DNA of 64,000 nt from a bacterium (lineage in GTDB: Bacteria > Cyanobacteriota > Vampirovibrionia > Vampirovibrionales > Vampirovibrionaceae), in the NCBI GenBank assembly GCA_030429585.1, contig JAUIEU010000001.1, positions 1,297,994-1,361,993 of the forward strand, written 5' to 3'. The notes below the pieces were generated by a model, which saw nothing but the letters and a program-made list of their open reading frames with translations, had not been told where the DNA came from and ran no database searches. Positions 33,547 through 42,243 of the stretch are shown in pieces. Within the stretch, counting starts at the first letter, position 1, and every line of letters begins with the position of its first letter. The position numbers and the translations under genes are program-made.

Positions 33547-34389
33547 GTGTTATTTCTATTATTTCGGACGGCCACCCCTTTATTAGTGGCGATGGCTATG
33601 TGTTTGGTTACCACCGGGTGTGGCTGGAATGAGCTTTCTGATACGGTAAACCAATGGTTAGGCAAAACGCCCCCACAAAGCGCCACCAAGCCAGCCCCCG
33701 CCCAAGCCAGTAACACTACCGAACCCACCCCGGCCACCCCTGGCCATGGCATTGCCCTGCCACCAGAAATCCCCTCGCCCCATGCGGTGGCCCTAAACGA
33801 TACCAGCCCCACCGACCCAAACGATTTACACGCCGACCCCGTGTTAATGGATACCGCCACCAGCGAAGCCCTGGCCCTGGGCCTTGCTGATGCCCAGGCC
33901 TTGCAATCCCCTAGTTGGCAAGCCGCCCCCCTAACCCAGGGGCAACTGGCCCAATGGCTGGCCCGCTGGGTAGAGCCCCAAAAAAGCCTACCGACCCTAC
34001 CAGCCATAAAGGCCTCTCCCTTTACAGATGTACCCTTGGATAGCCCCCAATTATCCGCCCTGCGCGTGGCCACCAGCGCCCACTGGTTACTGCTGCCAGG
34101 CAGCACTGCCCCCACCCCTGATACCCCCATTGCCATAGCCCCCGATACCCCCATCAGCGTCAGCGATGTACTGGCAGTGGTGCTACGCGCCCAACAGTGG
34201 ATTCAGCAAGACGGGCACCCAGCCATTGCCGCCCCCGTAACCCCCCAAACCCTACACACCGAAGCCACCGAAACCGGCCTAACCGATACCCTGTTTGGCC
34301 AACCCCTTACCCAGCAACAGTTTGTCCAAGCCATTCAGCCGCCAGCCACCCAATTGCAAGGCTTAATGATTATGGCCTTTTGGTTATAA
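33547..34389 (+). CDS. Secreted Pro/Thr-rich protein (possible lipoprotein) with SLH-like domain
   Basis: A 280-residue exported protein. The N-terminus is a signal peptide (LLVAMAMCLVTTGCGW); a Cys at ~residue 25 preceded by Gly suggests a lipoprotein, although the -3 residue is Thr, so the lipobox is imperfect. Residues ~40-100 are Pro/Thr/Ala-rich linker. Residues ~165-225 resemble an S-layer homology repeat: SPFTDVPLDSPQLSALRVAT ... AHWLLLPG ... AIAPDTPISVSDVLAVVLRA. CsaB, whose product SLH domains usually bind, lies in the same operon. GTG start. The SLH call is by eye. Confidence 0.55.
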   Translation: MLFLLFRTATPLLVAMAMCLVTTGCGWNELSDTVNQWLGKTPPQSATKPAPAQASNTTEPTPATPGHGIALPPEIPSPHAVALNDTSPTDPNDLHADPVLMDTATSEALALGLADAQALQSPSWQAAPLTQGQLAQWLARWVEPQKSLPTLPAIKASPFTDVPLDSPQLSALRVATSAHWLLLPGSTAPTPDTPIAIAPDTPISVSDVLAVVLRAQQWIQQDGHPAIAAPVTPQTLHTEATETGLTDTLFGQPLTQQQFVQAIQPPATQLQGLMIMAFWL

Positions 34390-34424
34390 CAACCCACTAA
34401 AAATGGGCCAAACACGGGCAATGC

Positions 34425-34454
34425 TTGTCAGTGGACGGCGATACCTGATACACT
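34425..34454 (+). promoter_or_regulatory. Sigma70-type promoter before the 34495 gene
   Basis: TTGTCA (34425-34430), 18 nt, TACACT (34449-34454). A leader of about 35 nt follows with GGGAGA before the ATG at 34495. Confidence 0.5.
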
Positions 34455-34494
34455 AGGATAACTGGTTTCTTATTTTTGGGAGATACATTTATCC

Positions 34495-34857
34495 ATGACC
34501 ACCACTGAAGCACCTGCCCCAGAAGCTGCCCCCGACAGCGCCGCCCCCGGCACACACCGTGCAGAAAACTGCGATGCCTTTACCCAAAGCACCCGCCGTT
34601 GCACCCGCCGTGCGTGGGATGTGTTTTTAAACGTGCGTAACAACATGGATGCCTTTAACACCCAACAGGTGCGCGCCCGCATAGAAGCCGATAGCGACAG
34701 CGCCGCCAGCGAGATGTTTGACCTACTAAAAACCCAAACCGGCCTAAGCCAAGGCACGTTGCTTGGCGACCGTATTGAATGCACCACCACCCTGGCCGCC
34801 ATTCAGCTTATTATTAAACGCCCTGATTTTAAGCTGCTTGACGCTATTGCCATTTAG
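34495..34857 (+). CDS. Hypothetical protein, 120 residues
   Basis: The first ~25 residues are Ala/Pro/Glu-rich. The rest is predicted helical: CDAFTQSTRRCTRRAWDVFL, AFNTQQVRARIEADSDSAAS, EMFDLLKTQTGLSQGTLLGD and ECTTTLAAIQLIIKRPDF. No signal peptide or membrane segment is seen and no family was recognised. It has its own likely promoter and ribosome site. It ends 19 nt from the convergent methyltransferase-like gene. Confidence 0.55.
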   Translation: MTTTEAPAPEAAPDSAAPGTHRAENCDAFTQSTRRCTRRAWDVFLNVRNNMDAFNTQQVRARIEADSDSAASEMFDLLKTQTGLSQGTLLGDRIECTTTLAAIQLIIKRPDFKLLDAIAI

Positions 34858-34876
34858 CCCTTGGCCAAGCGGTAAA

Positions 34877-35686
34877 TTAGGCCATGGTAACCATGGCCAT
34901 GTGCCACGGCAGTGGGCGCAAGGCCAGTTGTAGCGAGCCACCATACTGCTTGGCCACGCTTAGCATGGCCTGCCACGGCAGTGGCGGGGCCACAGGCACC
35001 ATTTGCAGCAAACGGTGGGTGTGTTTGCCACCAGGCAAGGCGTGTAACAAACCGCCCACCACAGGGCGATAAGCCGACATAATCAAAGCGCCACTGGGGC
35101 GCAACACGCGGCGACATTCCGTTACCAAGGCAGGCCAATCTTGGGCGCTAAGGGGGGCTTGGCCCATGTTGGGCATCACAATCACATCAGCACTATCAGT
35201 CGCCATGGGTAAAGTAGGCAGTGGGGCGTGTTCAAAGCCTAGGCGGCAGTGGATAGCTTCTTCCGTCACGCGCACCACGTCGGCATCGGTATCCGTTACC
35301 GTTATACCGGCAAAGGGCAGTAAAAACCCTAACCGGCGGGCTAAATCCGCCTGCTGGCACCCACCAATATGAATAATATGTTTAGGCTCCGCTGGCAATT
35401 GTTCAAAACACAGTTGCAGGGCGGTATAAAACCCACCCGCCAATTGACGGGCTAACCATGGGTTGGCCGGGTCGGCTTCTGGCGGGGTATCGTAAGGCAA
35501 CGGTTCTGGCGAATTAACTGCCGCCATCACCCGTTTCATGGCTTCCGTGGTGGCCTCTGGGGGCATCACCCATTCAGACAAACCGTTACTGCCACTGCCA
35601 ATGCCGCAGGCCGTGCCACAATTAGGCTGAGCAGAGGGTTGTTCTGCGGGGGGTGTGGTTGGTTTAGTTAGCGTTGGCGCAGGCAC
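34877..35686 (-). CDS. Class I SAM-dependent methyltransferase-like protein
   Basis: A 269-residue protein. The first ~45 residues are Pro/Thr-rich. The Rossmann-like core begins HIIHIGGCQQADLARRLGFL (motif I position, although the usual GxGxG is GGCQQ). It continues with ITVTDTDADVV (acidic end of strand 2), FEHAPLPTLPMATDSADVIVMPN (motif II-III) and ECRRVLRPSGALIMSAYRP (motif IV-V), the arrangement of Methyltransf_11. The weakened SAM loop raises the chance of altered activity. GTG start with AAGGAG ahead. The substrate is unknown; neighbours point to the envelope. Confidence 0.7.
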   Translation of the reverse strand: MPAPTLTKPTTPPAEQPSAQPNCGTACGIGSGSNGLSEWVMPPEATTEAMKRVMAAVNSPEPLPYDTPPEADPANPWLARQLAGGFYTALQLCFEQLPAEPKHIIHIGGCQQADLARRLGFLLPFAGITVTDTDADVVRVTEEAIHCRLGFEHAPLPTLPMATDSADVIVMPNMGQAPLSAQDWPALVTECRRVLRPSGALIMSAYRPVVGGLLHALPGGKHTHRLLQMVPVAPPLPWQAMLSVAKQYGGSLQLALRPLPWHMAMVTMA

Positions 35687-35780
35687 CGTCAGGCTCCTTG
35701 GTGGGGGATATTGCTACCCCATCATACCCAATACCTAGCCTGCCTCAAACAACGGGGGCGAATTGATAAAAAAGCCGGCC

Positions 35781-37490
35781 CTACCGCCAAGCCCACACGC
35801 GCACCCCTCGCCGCTGAAACACCAAGGTGGAACCCCTCGGTAGCCCGGCGGGCAGCATCACATCGGATGCACTACCCATAGTGCTGGCCGCCCCACCACC
35901 GGCTTTTTCGCTAGGTGAGAACCAACAATAATAATGGCCCAACTGCCGAACCCCTTCCGCCAGGTTAGCATCAAGGGCCGGCAAGGCCTTTACCACAGGC
36001 ACCGCGGCATACAAGCCCAGTAAATCCGCCGTATTACTAAACCAAACCTGCCCCGTGGCCGCCCCCGCTGGCAGCGTTCGGTGGCGCCAATTAACCAGCG
36101 CTTCCAATACCGCCATATCACTAGGCAAGGCCGTCATCACAGAATCATACGGTTTAGCAAACCCATTGTGGGCATGGTAAAAAGGCTGCCTCGCATAAGC
36201 GGTTAGGCCATTAACCCCCACACTAACCACCGGCAACAGGGTCACCGTTTGTAGCACCACCAACAAGGTAGCGGCATTAATCAGCATTTTGCCAATGGGT
36301 TGCAGTTGTACTTCTTTAAGGCCTAGGGCCACCCAATGCAGGCCGGTTAAGGTACACAGCCCTGTAAAGGGCAGCACCACTGGGTGGGCCAGTATATCCA
36401 CCTGGCCGGTAGCCAAGGCCAGCAATACCAATAACAGCACTACCCCCCCCGCCACGCCAGAAAATTGACTAAGCCCCACCAAGGCACCAAACACAATACC
36501 CAGTAACGACACCCACCGCACCAAGCCTACGGCCCCCCAAGCCCACTGGCTAATAGCAAACTGGGGCGCCAGCCACGGGCCAATAATAGGGATGTTGGCT
36601 ACCGCAATGCTGCCCCACAGGCCTTGGGCACTATGGGCAGCTATCCAATCCAGGGCGGTATCTACAGGGGTGGTAAACACCCCGCCACCGGCCAAGTAAT
36701 GTTGCTCTGGGAAGAGGTAATTCGCCGCCATTTGCCAACTTGCCGCATGGCGAGAGACAAACCACAAAAACCACGGCAGCAAGGCTACGGCCATGCCAAT
36801 AACCGCGTTACTGCCCCGCTTTACCCCCAGTTTAACGTAGCCCACCAGCACAAAGGCCAGCATAAGCACCAACCCCACCATCGGAAACGCCAACACACTG
36901 GCCACGCACCAAACGGCACAATGCAGCACGTGGGCAGGCTTAATTTTATCGCCAGTTTTGGCAAAATATTTATCCGTAACCCACAAGGCCATTAGCACAC
37001 ACACCAGGGCCAACATTTCTGGGCCAGGCACCTTAGCTGCCCCCCACACAGATGGCCACAGGGTAAACCAGCTAGCCAGTAACAACGCACGGGCCCCCTT
37101 TAACCGAACCCGCGTAAACATAAACACCAGCAGTATGCCCACCAGGTACAGGCCCAACTGAACCCCCATAATTACAGGCATAGCGGCTGCCCAGGTGGCA
37201 TGGCCTGTGGCCTGCATTAACGCCGCCACCAATAGCGGGTACAAGGGGGGCGTATCTGCCACGGATTGGGCCAGTATAGGGTTGGCCACCAAGGTAAATC
37301 CATGGCCTTGGGCAAGCTCTTGCGCAACGGATAAATAATGTTCGCTGGCCAGCCAGGCACTGGCTTGGGGGGGGATGGGGGCAAACTGCCACAAGGCAAA
37401 GGCCACCGCAAATAACACCAACAATACCACCCACTGCATTAGCCAGCTTTCGCTCCAATGGGGGGCCTTAATAACTACGCTGCCAGACAC
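35781..37490 (-). CDS. Polytopic membrane protein, GT-C/GT39-type glycosyltransferase candidate
   Basis: A 569-residue inner-membrane protein with about ten hydrophobic spans. After the first span come ASEHYLSVAQELAQGHGFTL and DTPPLYPLLVAALMQATG, matching the periplasmic loop and PPLYP motif of GT-C enzymes such as ArnT/Pmt relatives that use lipid-linked sugars. KVPGPEMLALVCVLMALW resembles the following span. The C-terminal ~100 residues form a periplasmic domain. The usual catalytic Asp-Glu is not obvious (SEHY here), so specificity is unclear. GTG start. Neighbours suggest envelope glycan work. Confidence 0.65.
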   Translation of the reverse strand: MSGSVVIKAPHWSESWLMQWVVLLVLFAVAFALWQFAPIPPQASAWLASEHYLSVAQELAQGHGFTLVANPILAQSVADTPPLYPLLVAALMQATGHATWAAAMPVIMGVQLGLYLVGILLVFMFTRVRLKGARALLLASWFTLWPSVWGAAKVPGPEMLALVCVLMALWVTDKYFAKTGDKIKPAHVLHCAVWCVASVLAFPMVGLVLMLAFVLVGYVKLGVKRGSNAVIGMAVALLPWFLWFVSRHAASWQMAANYLFPEQHYLAGGGVFTTPVDTALDWIAAHSAQGLWGSIAVANIPIIGPWLAPQFAISQWAWGAVGLVRWVSLLGIVFGALVGLSQFSGVAGGVVLLLVLLALATGQVDILAHPVVLPFTGLCTLTGLHWVALGLKEVQLQPIGKMLINAATLLVVLQTVTLLPVVSVGVNGLTAYARQPFYHAHNGFAKPYDSVMTALPSDMAVLEALVNWRHRTLPAGAATGQVWFSNTADLLGLYAAVPVVKALPALDANLAEGVRQLGHYYCWFSPSEKAGGGAASTMGSASDVMLPAGLPRGSTLVFQRRGVRVWAWR

Positions 37491-37610
37491 AACACCACCG
37501 CTCCAACGCTACACAGCCGTGCTGTATCATCAGCAGCTGCCATACTCTATGCATTGGCATTATAGACCGATTGGCCAGACACCGAAACTACCCTGCGCAT
37601 TTACCCGCTA

Positions 37611-38516
37611 TTACGAGACAGGCACCGGCGGTGCGGCATTCTCTGCCGAGCGAACCTGCATTACCACCCGGTTTTGGGGTGTTTCTGGCCCGCCAATAGA
37701 GGGAACTGGGGCAGATAATCCGTTGGGTACCGCTCGACGAACACGTCGGCGTTGCTGTTGTTGGGGCACCGTTTGTACCGCCGCTGGCGCTACAGAACGA
37801 GCCAGTTGAGGCGCAGCAACAACCTGTTGAGGCATTGGCTTGCCTTGCACCGCGGCAATATACTGGGCCGGGTGTACAGGGGGGTGCTGGTTTAAAAAGG
37901 CCAGGTAATCCGCCGGGTTGGTGTACTGGCGGTTTACAATGGTTTCAAAGTGCAAGTGGGGGCCTGTAGAACGGCCTGTGGTACCTACCTGGGCAATAGT
38001 TTGGCCACTGTATACCGTTTGGCCGCGCTTTACTAAAATTTTGCTAGCATGGGCATACAAGGTGTGGAAAAAAGGATGATGTTGCACCACCACCACGTTG
38101 CCGTAGCCGCCTTTTTTACCGGCAAATACCACCACACCCGCTTGGGGCACCACAATATCAGAGCCGCTGGGGGCCGCAATATCCATGCCACTATGCAAGC
38201 GCTTACGGCCATTCATTGGGTCGGTTCGGTAGCCAAATTTAGACGATAGCGACGCATTTTTAACCGGCGTAAACAGGTAAGGTAAATCTGGCGAATGCCA
38301 TGGCGAGAGGGCAGGCTGCCCGGTGTGAGTATTTAAGGTAGAGCTTAGCGGCATGGCTTGTACGGTTAAGCCGCAAATAACCGCTACCACCAACAACACC
38401 GTGGTTACGGTATGGCGGATAGCCACCACCTGGGCCACTAACCGCGTGGGTTGGGCACCCGTAAGCTGACGAGCTATTGCTTGCCATAAGCTTAGAAAAC
38501 AGTTTAAAAGCAGCAT
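37611..38516 (-). CDS. M23-family (LytM) peptidoglycan endopeptidase
   Basis: A 301-residue protein with a cytosolic N-terminus, one membrane anchor (TTVLLVVAVICGLTVQAM) and a periplasmic M23 domain. Zinc ligands are visible: KRLHSGMDIAAPSGSDI (His and Asp) and GPHLHFETIVN (HxH). GYGNVVVVQHHPFFHTLYAHASKI and VKRGQTVYSGQTIAQVGTTGRS complete the fold. The tail of ~85 residues is Gln/Pro/Arg-rich. It should cut peptide cross-bridges or act as a scaffold; all catalytic residues are present. It stands alone on the minus strand. Confidence 0.92.
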   Translation of the reverse strand: MLLLNCFLSLWQAIARQLTGAQPTRLVAQVVAIRHTVTTVLLVVAVICGLTVQAMPLSSTLNTHTGQPALSPWHSPDLPYLFTPVKNASLSSKFGYRTDPMNGRKRLHSGMDIAAPSGSDIVVPQAGVVVFAGKKGGYGNVVVVQHHPFFHTLYAHASKILVKRGQTVYSGQTIAQVGTTGRSTGPHLHFETIVNRQYTNPADYLAFLNQHPPVHPAQYIAAVQGKPMPQQVVAAPQLARSVAPAAVQTVPQQQQRRRVRRAVPNGLSAPVPSIGGPETPQNRVVMQVRSAENAAPPVPVS

Positions 38517-38877
38517 ACCAACCTACACAAAATTATATGGACAGCGTTGTGATAGTTGCCCCTCATCCGTTGTCACACACTAAAAGATGGGAGGATCACA
38601 TTAAAGGTTTCGGCACCCAACACGTGGCCTTTAAACGCCTTGCTTCTCTATCCGGTAATGCACAATGGCAGCAAGGGTTTTTAGCTGTGTTGCAATGCTT
38701 TTACAATAGACGATTTTCCAGCTATTATTGCCATTTGGTAAGCCTATATCCCTCGCCTGTTGGAGTTGATTTCCTCTAAATGATGTAGGTAAAGTGTCAG
38801 TCACCCCTAATCCCAATGGCTCATTTGCCGCTTACTATTATACATACGCCGCCCTAAACACCCCACACCTTACCCCC
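38517..38877. other. Intergenic region, no convincing gene
   Basis: 361 bases between two divergent genes. A plus-strand frame of up to 100 codons (38477-38779) overlaps the M23 gene and shows no recognisable protein, so it is not called. TATTATAC at about 38836 could be a -10 for the cupin gene. An alternative GTG start for that gene at 38794 lies inside this stretch. Confidence 0.4.
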
Positions 38878-39270
38878 ATGCCTGCTGATAACCCCACCAC
38901 CCCGTCTACCACACCCACCAACGCCCCTGATGATGTTCGCCCCTGGGGAGCCTACTGGGTGCTGGAAGATGCCCCTACCCACAAGGTAAAACGCTTGCAA
39001 GTAACCCCTGGCGAGCGCCTTAGCCTGCAATACCACCACCACCGGCAAGAGTACTGGCTCGTTATCGCTGGGGTAGCCACCGTTACTGTAGACGACCGCA
39101 CCTGGCAGGCCCCTGTTGGCGAAACAATCCACATCCCCCAAGGGGCCAAGCACCGCCTAGGCAACGAAGACACCGAGCCTGTTGAGATTATTGAAGTACA
39201 ACTGGGCAGCTACTTTGGCGAAGACGACATTGTGCGCCTGCAAGATGACTACCAACGCAACGCGCCTTAA
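38878..39270 (+). CDS. Cupin, mannose-6-phosphate isomerase type II-like
   Basis: A ~130-residue single-domain cupin. RPWGAYWVLEDAPTHKVKRL, PGERLSLQYHHHRQEYWLVIAGVATV and IPQGAKHRLGNEDTEPVEIIEVQLGSYFGEDDIVRLQDDY match the C-terminal isomerase domain of bifunctional GDP-mannose pyrophosphorylase/isomerases. The metal ligands are the HHH cluster, the following Glu and the later His. It may interconvert mannose 6-phosphate and fructose 6-phosphate for GDP-mannose supply. The ATG at 38878 is used; a GTG at 38794 would add 28 poorly conserved residues. Neither start has a strong ribosome site. Confidence 0.85.
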   Translation: MPADNPTTPSTTPTNAPDDVRPWGAYWVLEDAPTHKVKRLQVTPGERLSLQYHHHRQEYWLVIAGVATVTVDDRTWQAPVGETIHIPQGAKHRLGNEDTEPVEIIEVQLGSYFGEDDIVRLQDDYQRNAP

Positions 39271-39307
39271 CACATAAGGCCCACATAAACGCCTAGCATT
39301 TTGGGGC

Positions 39308-40465
39308 TTAGTATTTTGGTCCCAGCCCCCGCGGCACCGTGCGGGTAAATATAATTTTAGGCGGTGTTGGCACAGGCACCATTGCCGGTAAGGCCACCAC
39401 TGGCAGGGGTAAGCGTTTTTCTGCCTGCCTTGCCGGGGCACCGTAAGGCGCCGGGGTTAGTGCCGGTGGAGCGGCGCTAAATTCAACCGGGCGCGGGGCA
39501 ACGCGTGGCTCAGGGGCAGGCGGCGGCGAGGTTGCCGAAAACACCGGCGTTGGCTCATTGAACGGCGTATCATTCGCACGTTGAATCGGCAGGATAGTCA
39601 TGGTGGGTTGGCCCGTGGTGTGCACCTTTACCCCCTTTGCCGATAGCGGAAAGCGCTCTTGCAGACGAGAAAAACGGGTTGCCAGGGCGGTAGACGGGGT
39701 AGGTTTACCGTACAAGGTGGTTTCTATCCGGCCAATGCGGGCCTCATTGGCCTCTTCTTCATGGCGAAGATGGTACAAACGTTCTTCCATGTAGCCCAAG
39801 GCCACGGTGGCATCTTTAGGCAAGGCGGTTAAAGAGTGGGGCTGTAATGTTTCGCTACCTGTTACCGGGTAGGCAATAAGGGCCGGGTTTTGCTGCACCG
39901 CGGCCACAATGTGGGTTAGTCGCTCGCCTACCGGCTGGCGCGATAATGCCTGGGGGTCTACCTCATCGCCAAACAAGCTTGCTTCTACCCGTTGCAGACG
40001 CTTGCCTAATTTTTGCTTAGCGTACGCCTTGCCGTACAAAGCTGTTTCTATCGTGCCTACCTGCTGGCGCTGCTGCTCTGTTAAGCTGCCCCGCGTATCT
40101 GGCGAGAATAGTCGTTCTAAAAACTCTAAGCGCATTTGGGTATGCACTTTATTAGTGGGAGCGCTGGCGGCCTGGGGGTGTTGGTCCACATCTCGGCTAG
40201 TGCCCACACTAGAGTGGAACATGGGCGGGTGCAAACTACCATTGGTTGCTGCCGTCGGTGTTGTTGGTTGGGTTGCCGTTTGGGCCACAGTACTCGGTAC
40301 CAACAGGGCACCCCATAACACGGCAAACAGCACACCACCCACCATAGCGCTAGGCGTTACCCCCTGTAAGCAACCAAAAACCAACCCGCTGCCTACGGGC
40401 CAGCGATGTGTTTGCCCATCAAAATGTAACAAGGGATACTGCAAGAGGGGTGCCTGTTTTTGCAT
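39308..40465 (-). CDS. Membrane-anchored protein with repeated LYG/LFG helix motifs
   Basis: A 385-residue protein with one hydrophobic segment near residue 40-62, then an exported part. Residues ~110-170 and ~215-275 carry a repeat of the form I(x2)IE(x2)LYG(x7-9)L(x2)R(x)xR(x)E: VGTIETALYGKAYAKQKLGK followed by RLQRVEASLFGDEVD, and IGRIETTLYGKPTPSTALAT followed by RFSRLQERF. Similar repeats occur in exported proteins of Melainabacteria-like genomes as I recall, with no known function. The last ~110 residues are Pro/Ala-rich and probably disordered or wall-spanning. Confidence 0.55.
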   Translation of the reverse strand: MQKQAPLLQYPLLHFDGQTHRWPVGSGLVFGCLQGVTPSAMVGGVLFAVLWGALLVPSTVAQTATQPTTPTAATNGSLHPPMFHSSVGTSRDVDQHPQAASAPTNKVHTQMRLEFLERLFSPDTRGSLTEQQRQQVGTIETALYGKAYAKQKLGKRLQRVEASLFGDEVDPQALSRQPVGERLTHIVAAVQQNPALIAYPVTGSETLQPHSLTALPKDATVALGYMEERLYHLRHEEEANEARIGRIETTLYGKPTPSTALATRFSRLQERFPLSAKGVKVHTTGQPTMTILPIQRANDTPFNEPTPVFSATSPPPAPEPRVAPRPVEFSAAPPALTPAPYGAPARQAEKRLPLPVVALPAMVPVPTPPKIIFTRTVPRGLGPKY

Positions 40466-40663
40466 CCTGTGATGGATATGCTACATTAACAGCCTTCTGT
40501 GGTTGCCTATTCCAAACACTGGCATACCCCTACTGTACCACAGGTTATTGGCCCTAAACGTCACCCTGCCTGCAACCGTCTTCATTTCTTTACGCTATTT
40601 GCCGGTTACGGCAACCCCTACACAGCTTTTATTAACCCACTTATTTTTTAAAAGGAGCCCCCG

Positions 40664-41191
40664 ATGGCCGCCAAAACGTTATTACCCAAGCCTGTTGAAA
40701 CCAAAAACACCTACGAACTGCTGGTGATTTTAAAGCCCGTTGTGGAAACCGATGCCAACAACAGCCCCAGCAAAAGTGTAGAAGACGCCCTTGCCAAAGT
40801 TGGCGCCACCGTGGCCAACGTGGATAAAATGGGCCGCCGCCGTTTGCCTTACATGATTGATAAGCAAAAAGACGGCATGATGGTCTCCATCATTGCGGAT
40901 ATTCCTGCCACCGAGCTAGACAACCTACGCCGCGCCTTTAAACTGAATGATGACGTGCTACGGGTAACCATGGTGCAAGTATCTGAGAGTGATATTGAAG
41001 CCATCCACAAAAGCGCCCAACTGCGTACCCAAGGCCGTGGCGGCCCACAAGACCGCAACAACAGCCACCGTCGTGGCCCCCGCGATAACAACAACCGCGA
41101 TAGCCGTGGCCCTCGCCCCGCTGGCAACCGGGATAATGCCCCCGCCCCCGCTGCTGACGCAACCCCAGCCGAAGCCCCTGCTGCTGAATAA
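40664..41191 (+). CDS. rpsF: 30S ribosomal protein S6 with long C-terminal tail
   Basis: Binds 16S rRNA with S18 in the small-subunit platform. Residues ~12-125 are the S6 domain: TYELLVILKPVVETDAN, VEDALAKVGATVANVDKMGRRRLPYMIDKQKDGMMV and LRRAFKLNDDVLRVTMV. The remaining ~50 residues are Arg/Asn/Gly-rich (GPQDRNNSHRRGPRDNNN) then Ala/Pro-rich, making 175 residues against a usual ~100-130. AAAAGGAG precedes the ATG. First gene of rpsF-ssb-rpsR. Confidence 0.96.
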   Translation: MAAKTLLPKPVETKNTYELLVILKPVVETDANNSPSKSVEDALAKVGATVANVDKMGRRRLPYMIDKQKDGMMVSIIADIPATELDNLRRAFKLNDDVLRVTMVQVSESDIEAIHKSAQLRTQGRGGPQDRNNSHRRGPRDNNNRDSRGPRPAGNRDNAPAPAADATPAEAPAAE

Positions 41192-41231
41192 GCCTTAAAA
41201 CGCCCTAACCTCGTTTGGAACTTACCCTTTT

Positions 41232-41714
41232 ATGACCTTTGCTCGCGCCACCCTGTCTGGTACTGTTGCCAGCCAGCCAGAAAAACGCTTTACCCAAAAC
41301 AACACGGCTGTTACCAGCTTTATGCTAGAAATTACCCCGCCCCCGCGTGGTAATGCCCCTAGCAACCCATACCAGGTAAAAATTACCTGCTGGGCCCGCT
41401 TGGCAGAAACCGTTGCTGAAACGGTGCAGCACGGGCAAACCGTACTGGTAGAAGGCCGCCTGCAAGCCGTGACCGAAACCACCCCTGACGGCACCAACAA
41501 AAAATCGTTTGAGATTGAAGCGGGGCAAGTTTCTATTGTAACTGGCCAGTTACAGGATGTAGTGGCCGCTGCTGCCATGGGCGGCAACACTGCTGCACCG
41601 GCGCCAGCCCAACCACAGCAAGCTGCCCAACCCCAAATGGCCATGGCGGGTAACGCCCCAGCGCCAGCCGCTTCTGCCCAACCGGCCTTTACGGAAGATG
41701 ACATCCCCTTCTAG
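41232..41714 (+). CDS. ssb: Single-stranded DNA-binding protein with canonical acidic tip
   Basis: A 160-residue OB-fold SSB: FARATLSGTVASQPEKRFTQ, AVTSFMLEITPPPRG, VKITCWARLAETVAETVQHG and VLVEGRLQAV, followed by a Gln/Ala/Pro-rich linker and the conserved C-terminus TEDDIPF, the docking tip for replication and repair partners. It sits between rpsF and rpsR, the classical place of the main bacterial SSB gene. A paralogue lacking the tip lies at 22521. This copy is probably the partner-recruiting one. Confidence 0.93.
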   Translation: MTFARATLSGTVASQPEKRFTQNNTAVTSFMLEITPPPRGNAPSNPYQVKITCWARLAETVAETVQHGQTVLVEGRLQAVTETTPDGTNKKSFEIEAGQVSIVTGQLQDVVAAAAMGGNTAAPAPAQPQQAAQPQMAMAGNAPAPAASAQPAFTEDDIPF

Positions 41715-41795
41715 ATTTACCACTGTTTGTGGTAACGTGTTCCCTCTTTACCCCAATTTATTTAATTGACCTGCTTACTATAAGGAATGGCCCTA

Positions 41796-42020
41796 ATGGC
41801 TCGCGAACGTCGCAAAAAAACATGCTATTTCGTTACCAACAACATCCAATTTATTGATTACAAGGATGTGAACCTGTTGAAACGATTCCTCACCGACCGT
41901 GGCAAAATTTTACCCCGCCGTATTACCGGCGTTAGTGCTTTTTACCAACGAAAGCTCGCCACGGCCGTTAAACGCGCCCGTTCTGCTGGCCTTATTGCCC
42001 CCCTAGTGGCGGATGCGTAA
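41796..42020 (+). CDS. rpsR: 30S ribosomal protein S18
   Basis: Pairs with S6 on the 30S platform. The ~74-residue protein [65 protein letters not shown] is a complete S18. Two in-frame ATGs exist; AAGGA is too close to the first (41787) and correctly spaced for 41796. Last gene of the unit; a strong terminator follows. Confidence 0.96.
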   Translation: MARERRKKTCYFVTNNIQFIDYKDVNLLKRFLTDRGKILPRRITGVSAFYQRKLATAVKRARSAGLIAPLVADA

Positions 42021-42053
42021 GCGCTTAACAGCCCCTTTCAATAAATTTTAATT

Positions 42054-42123
42054 AACGCCGATACCGAATAAACCATGGCAACCCTTTGTTGCCCATGGCC
42101 ATGTTACAGGGTCGGCGTTTTTT
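42054..42123 (+). terminator. Strong Rho-independent terminator after rpsR
   Basis: Outer stem AACGCCGA (42054-42061) with TCGGCGTT (42112-42119); inner stem CCATGGCAAC with GTTGCCCATGG (one bulge) around CCTTT. A run of six T closes it. The large two-part stem is unusually stable. Confidence 0.85.
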
Positions 42124-42173
42124 AATGGGCGCCTATTCTCCGTCCACCATCGGTTGGAACCTACGGGATTGCT

Positions 42174-42203
42174 TTGCATCACACACCCTACAACCGTTAT
42201 ACT
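42174..42203 (+). promoter_or_regulatory. Sigma70-type promoter for rseP
   Basis: TTGCAT (42174-42179), 18 nt, TATACT (42198-42203). A leader of about 35 nt follows, with TTAGGGCAC ahead of the ATG at 42244. Confidence 0.5.
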
Positions 42204-42243
42204 AACTTACATTCATTAACCATTTTTTAGGGCACCTTTCACT

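Noticed and set aside
33477-34154. 225-codon minus-strand frame opposite the SLH-like gene
   Set aside because: Antisense shadow; the plus-strand frame has a signal peptide and follows csaB.
38477-38779. 100-codon frame between the M23 and cupin genes
   Set aside because: Starts inside the M23 gene on the opposite strand and shows no domain-like pattern.
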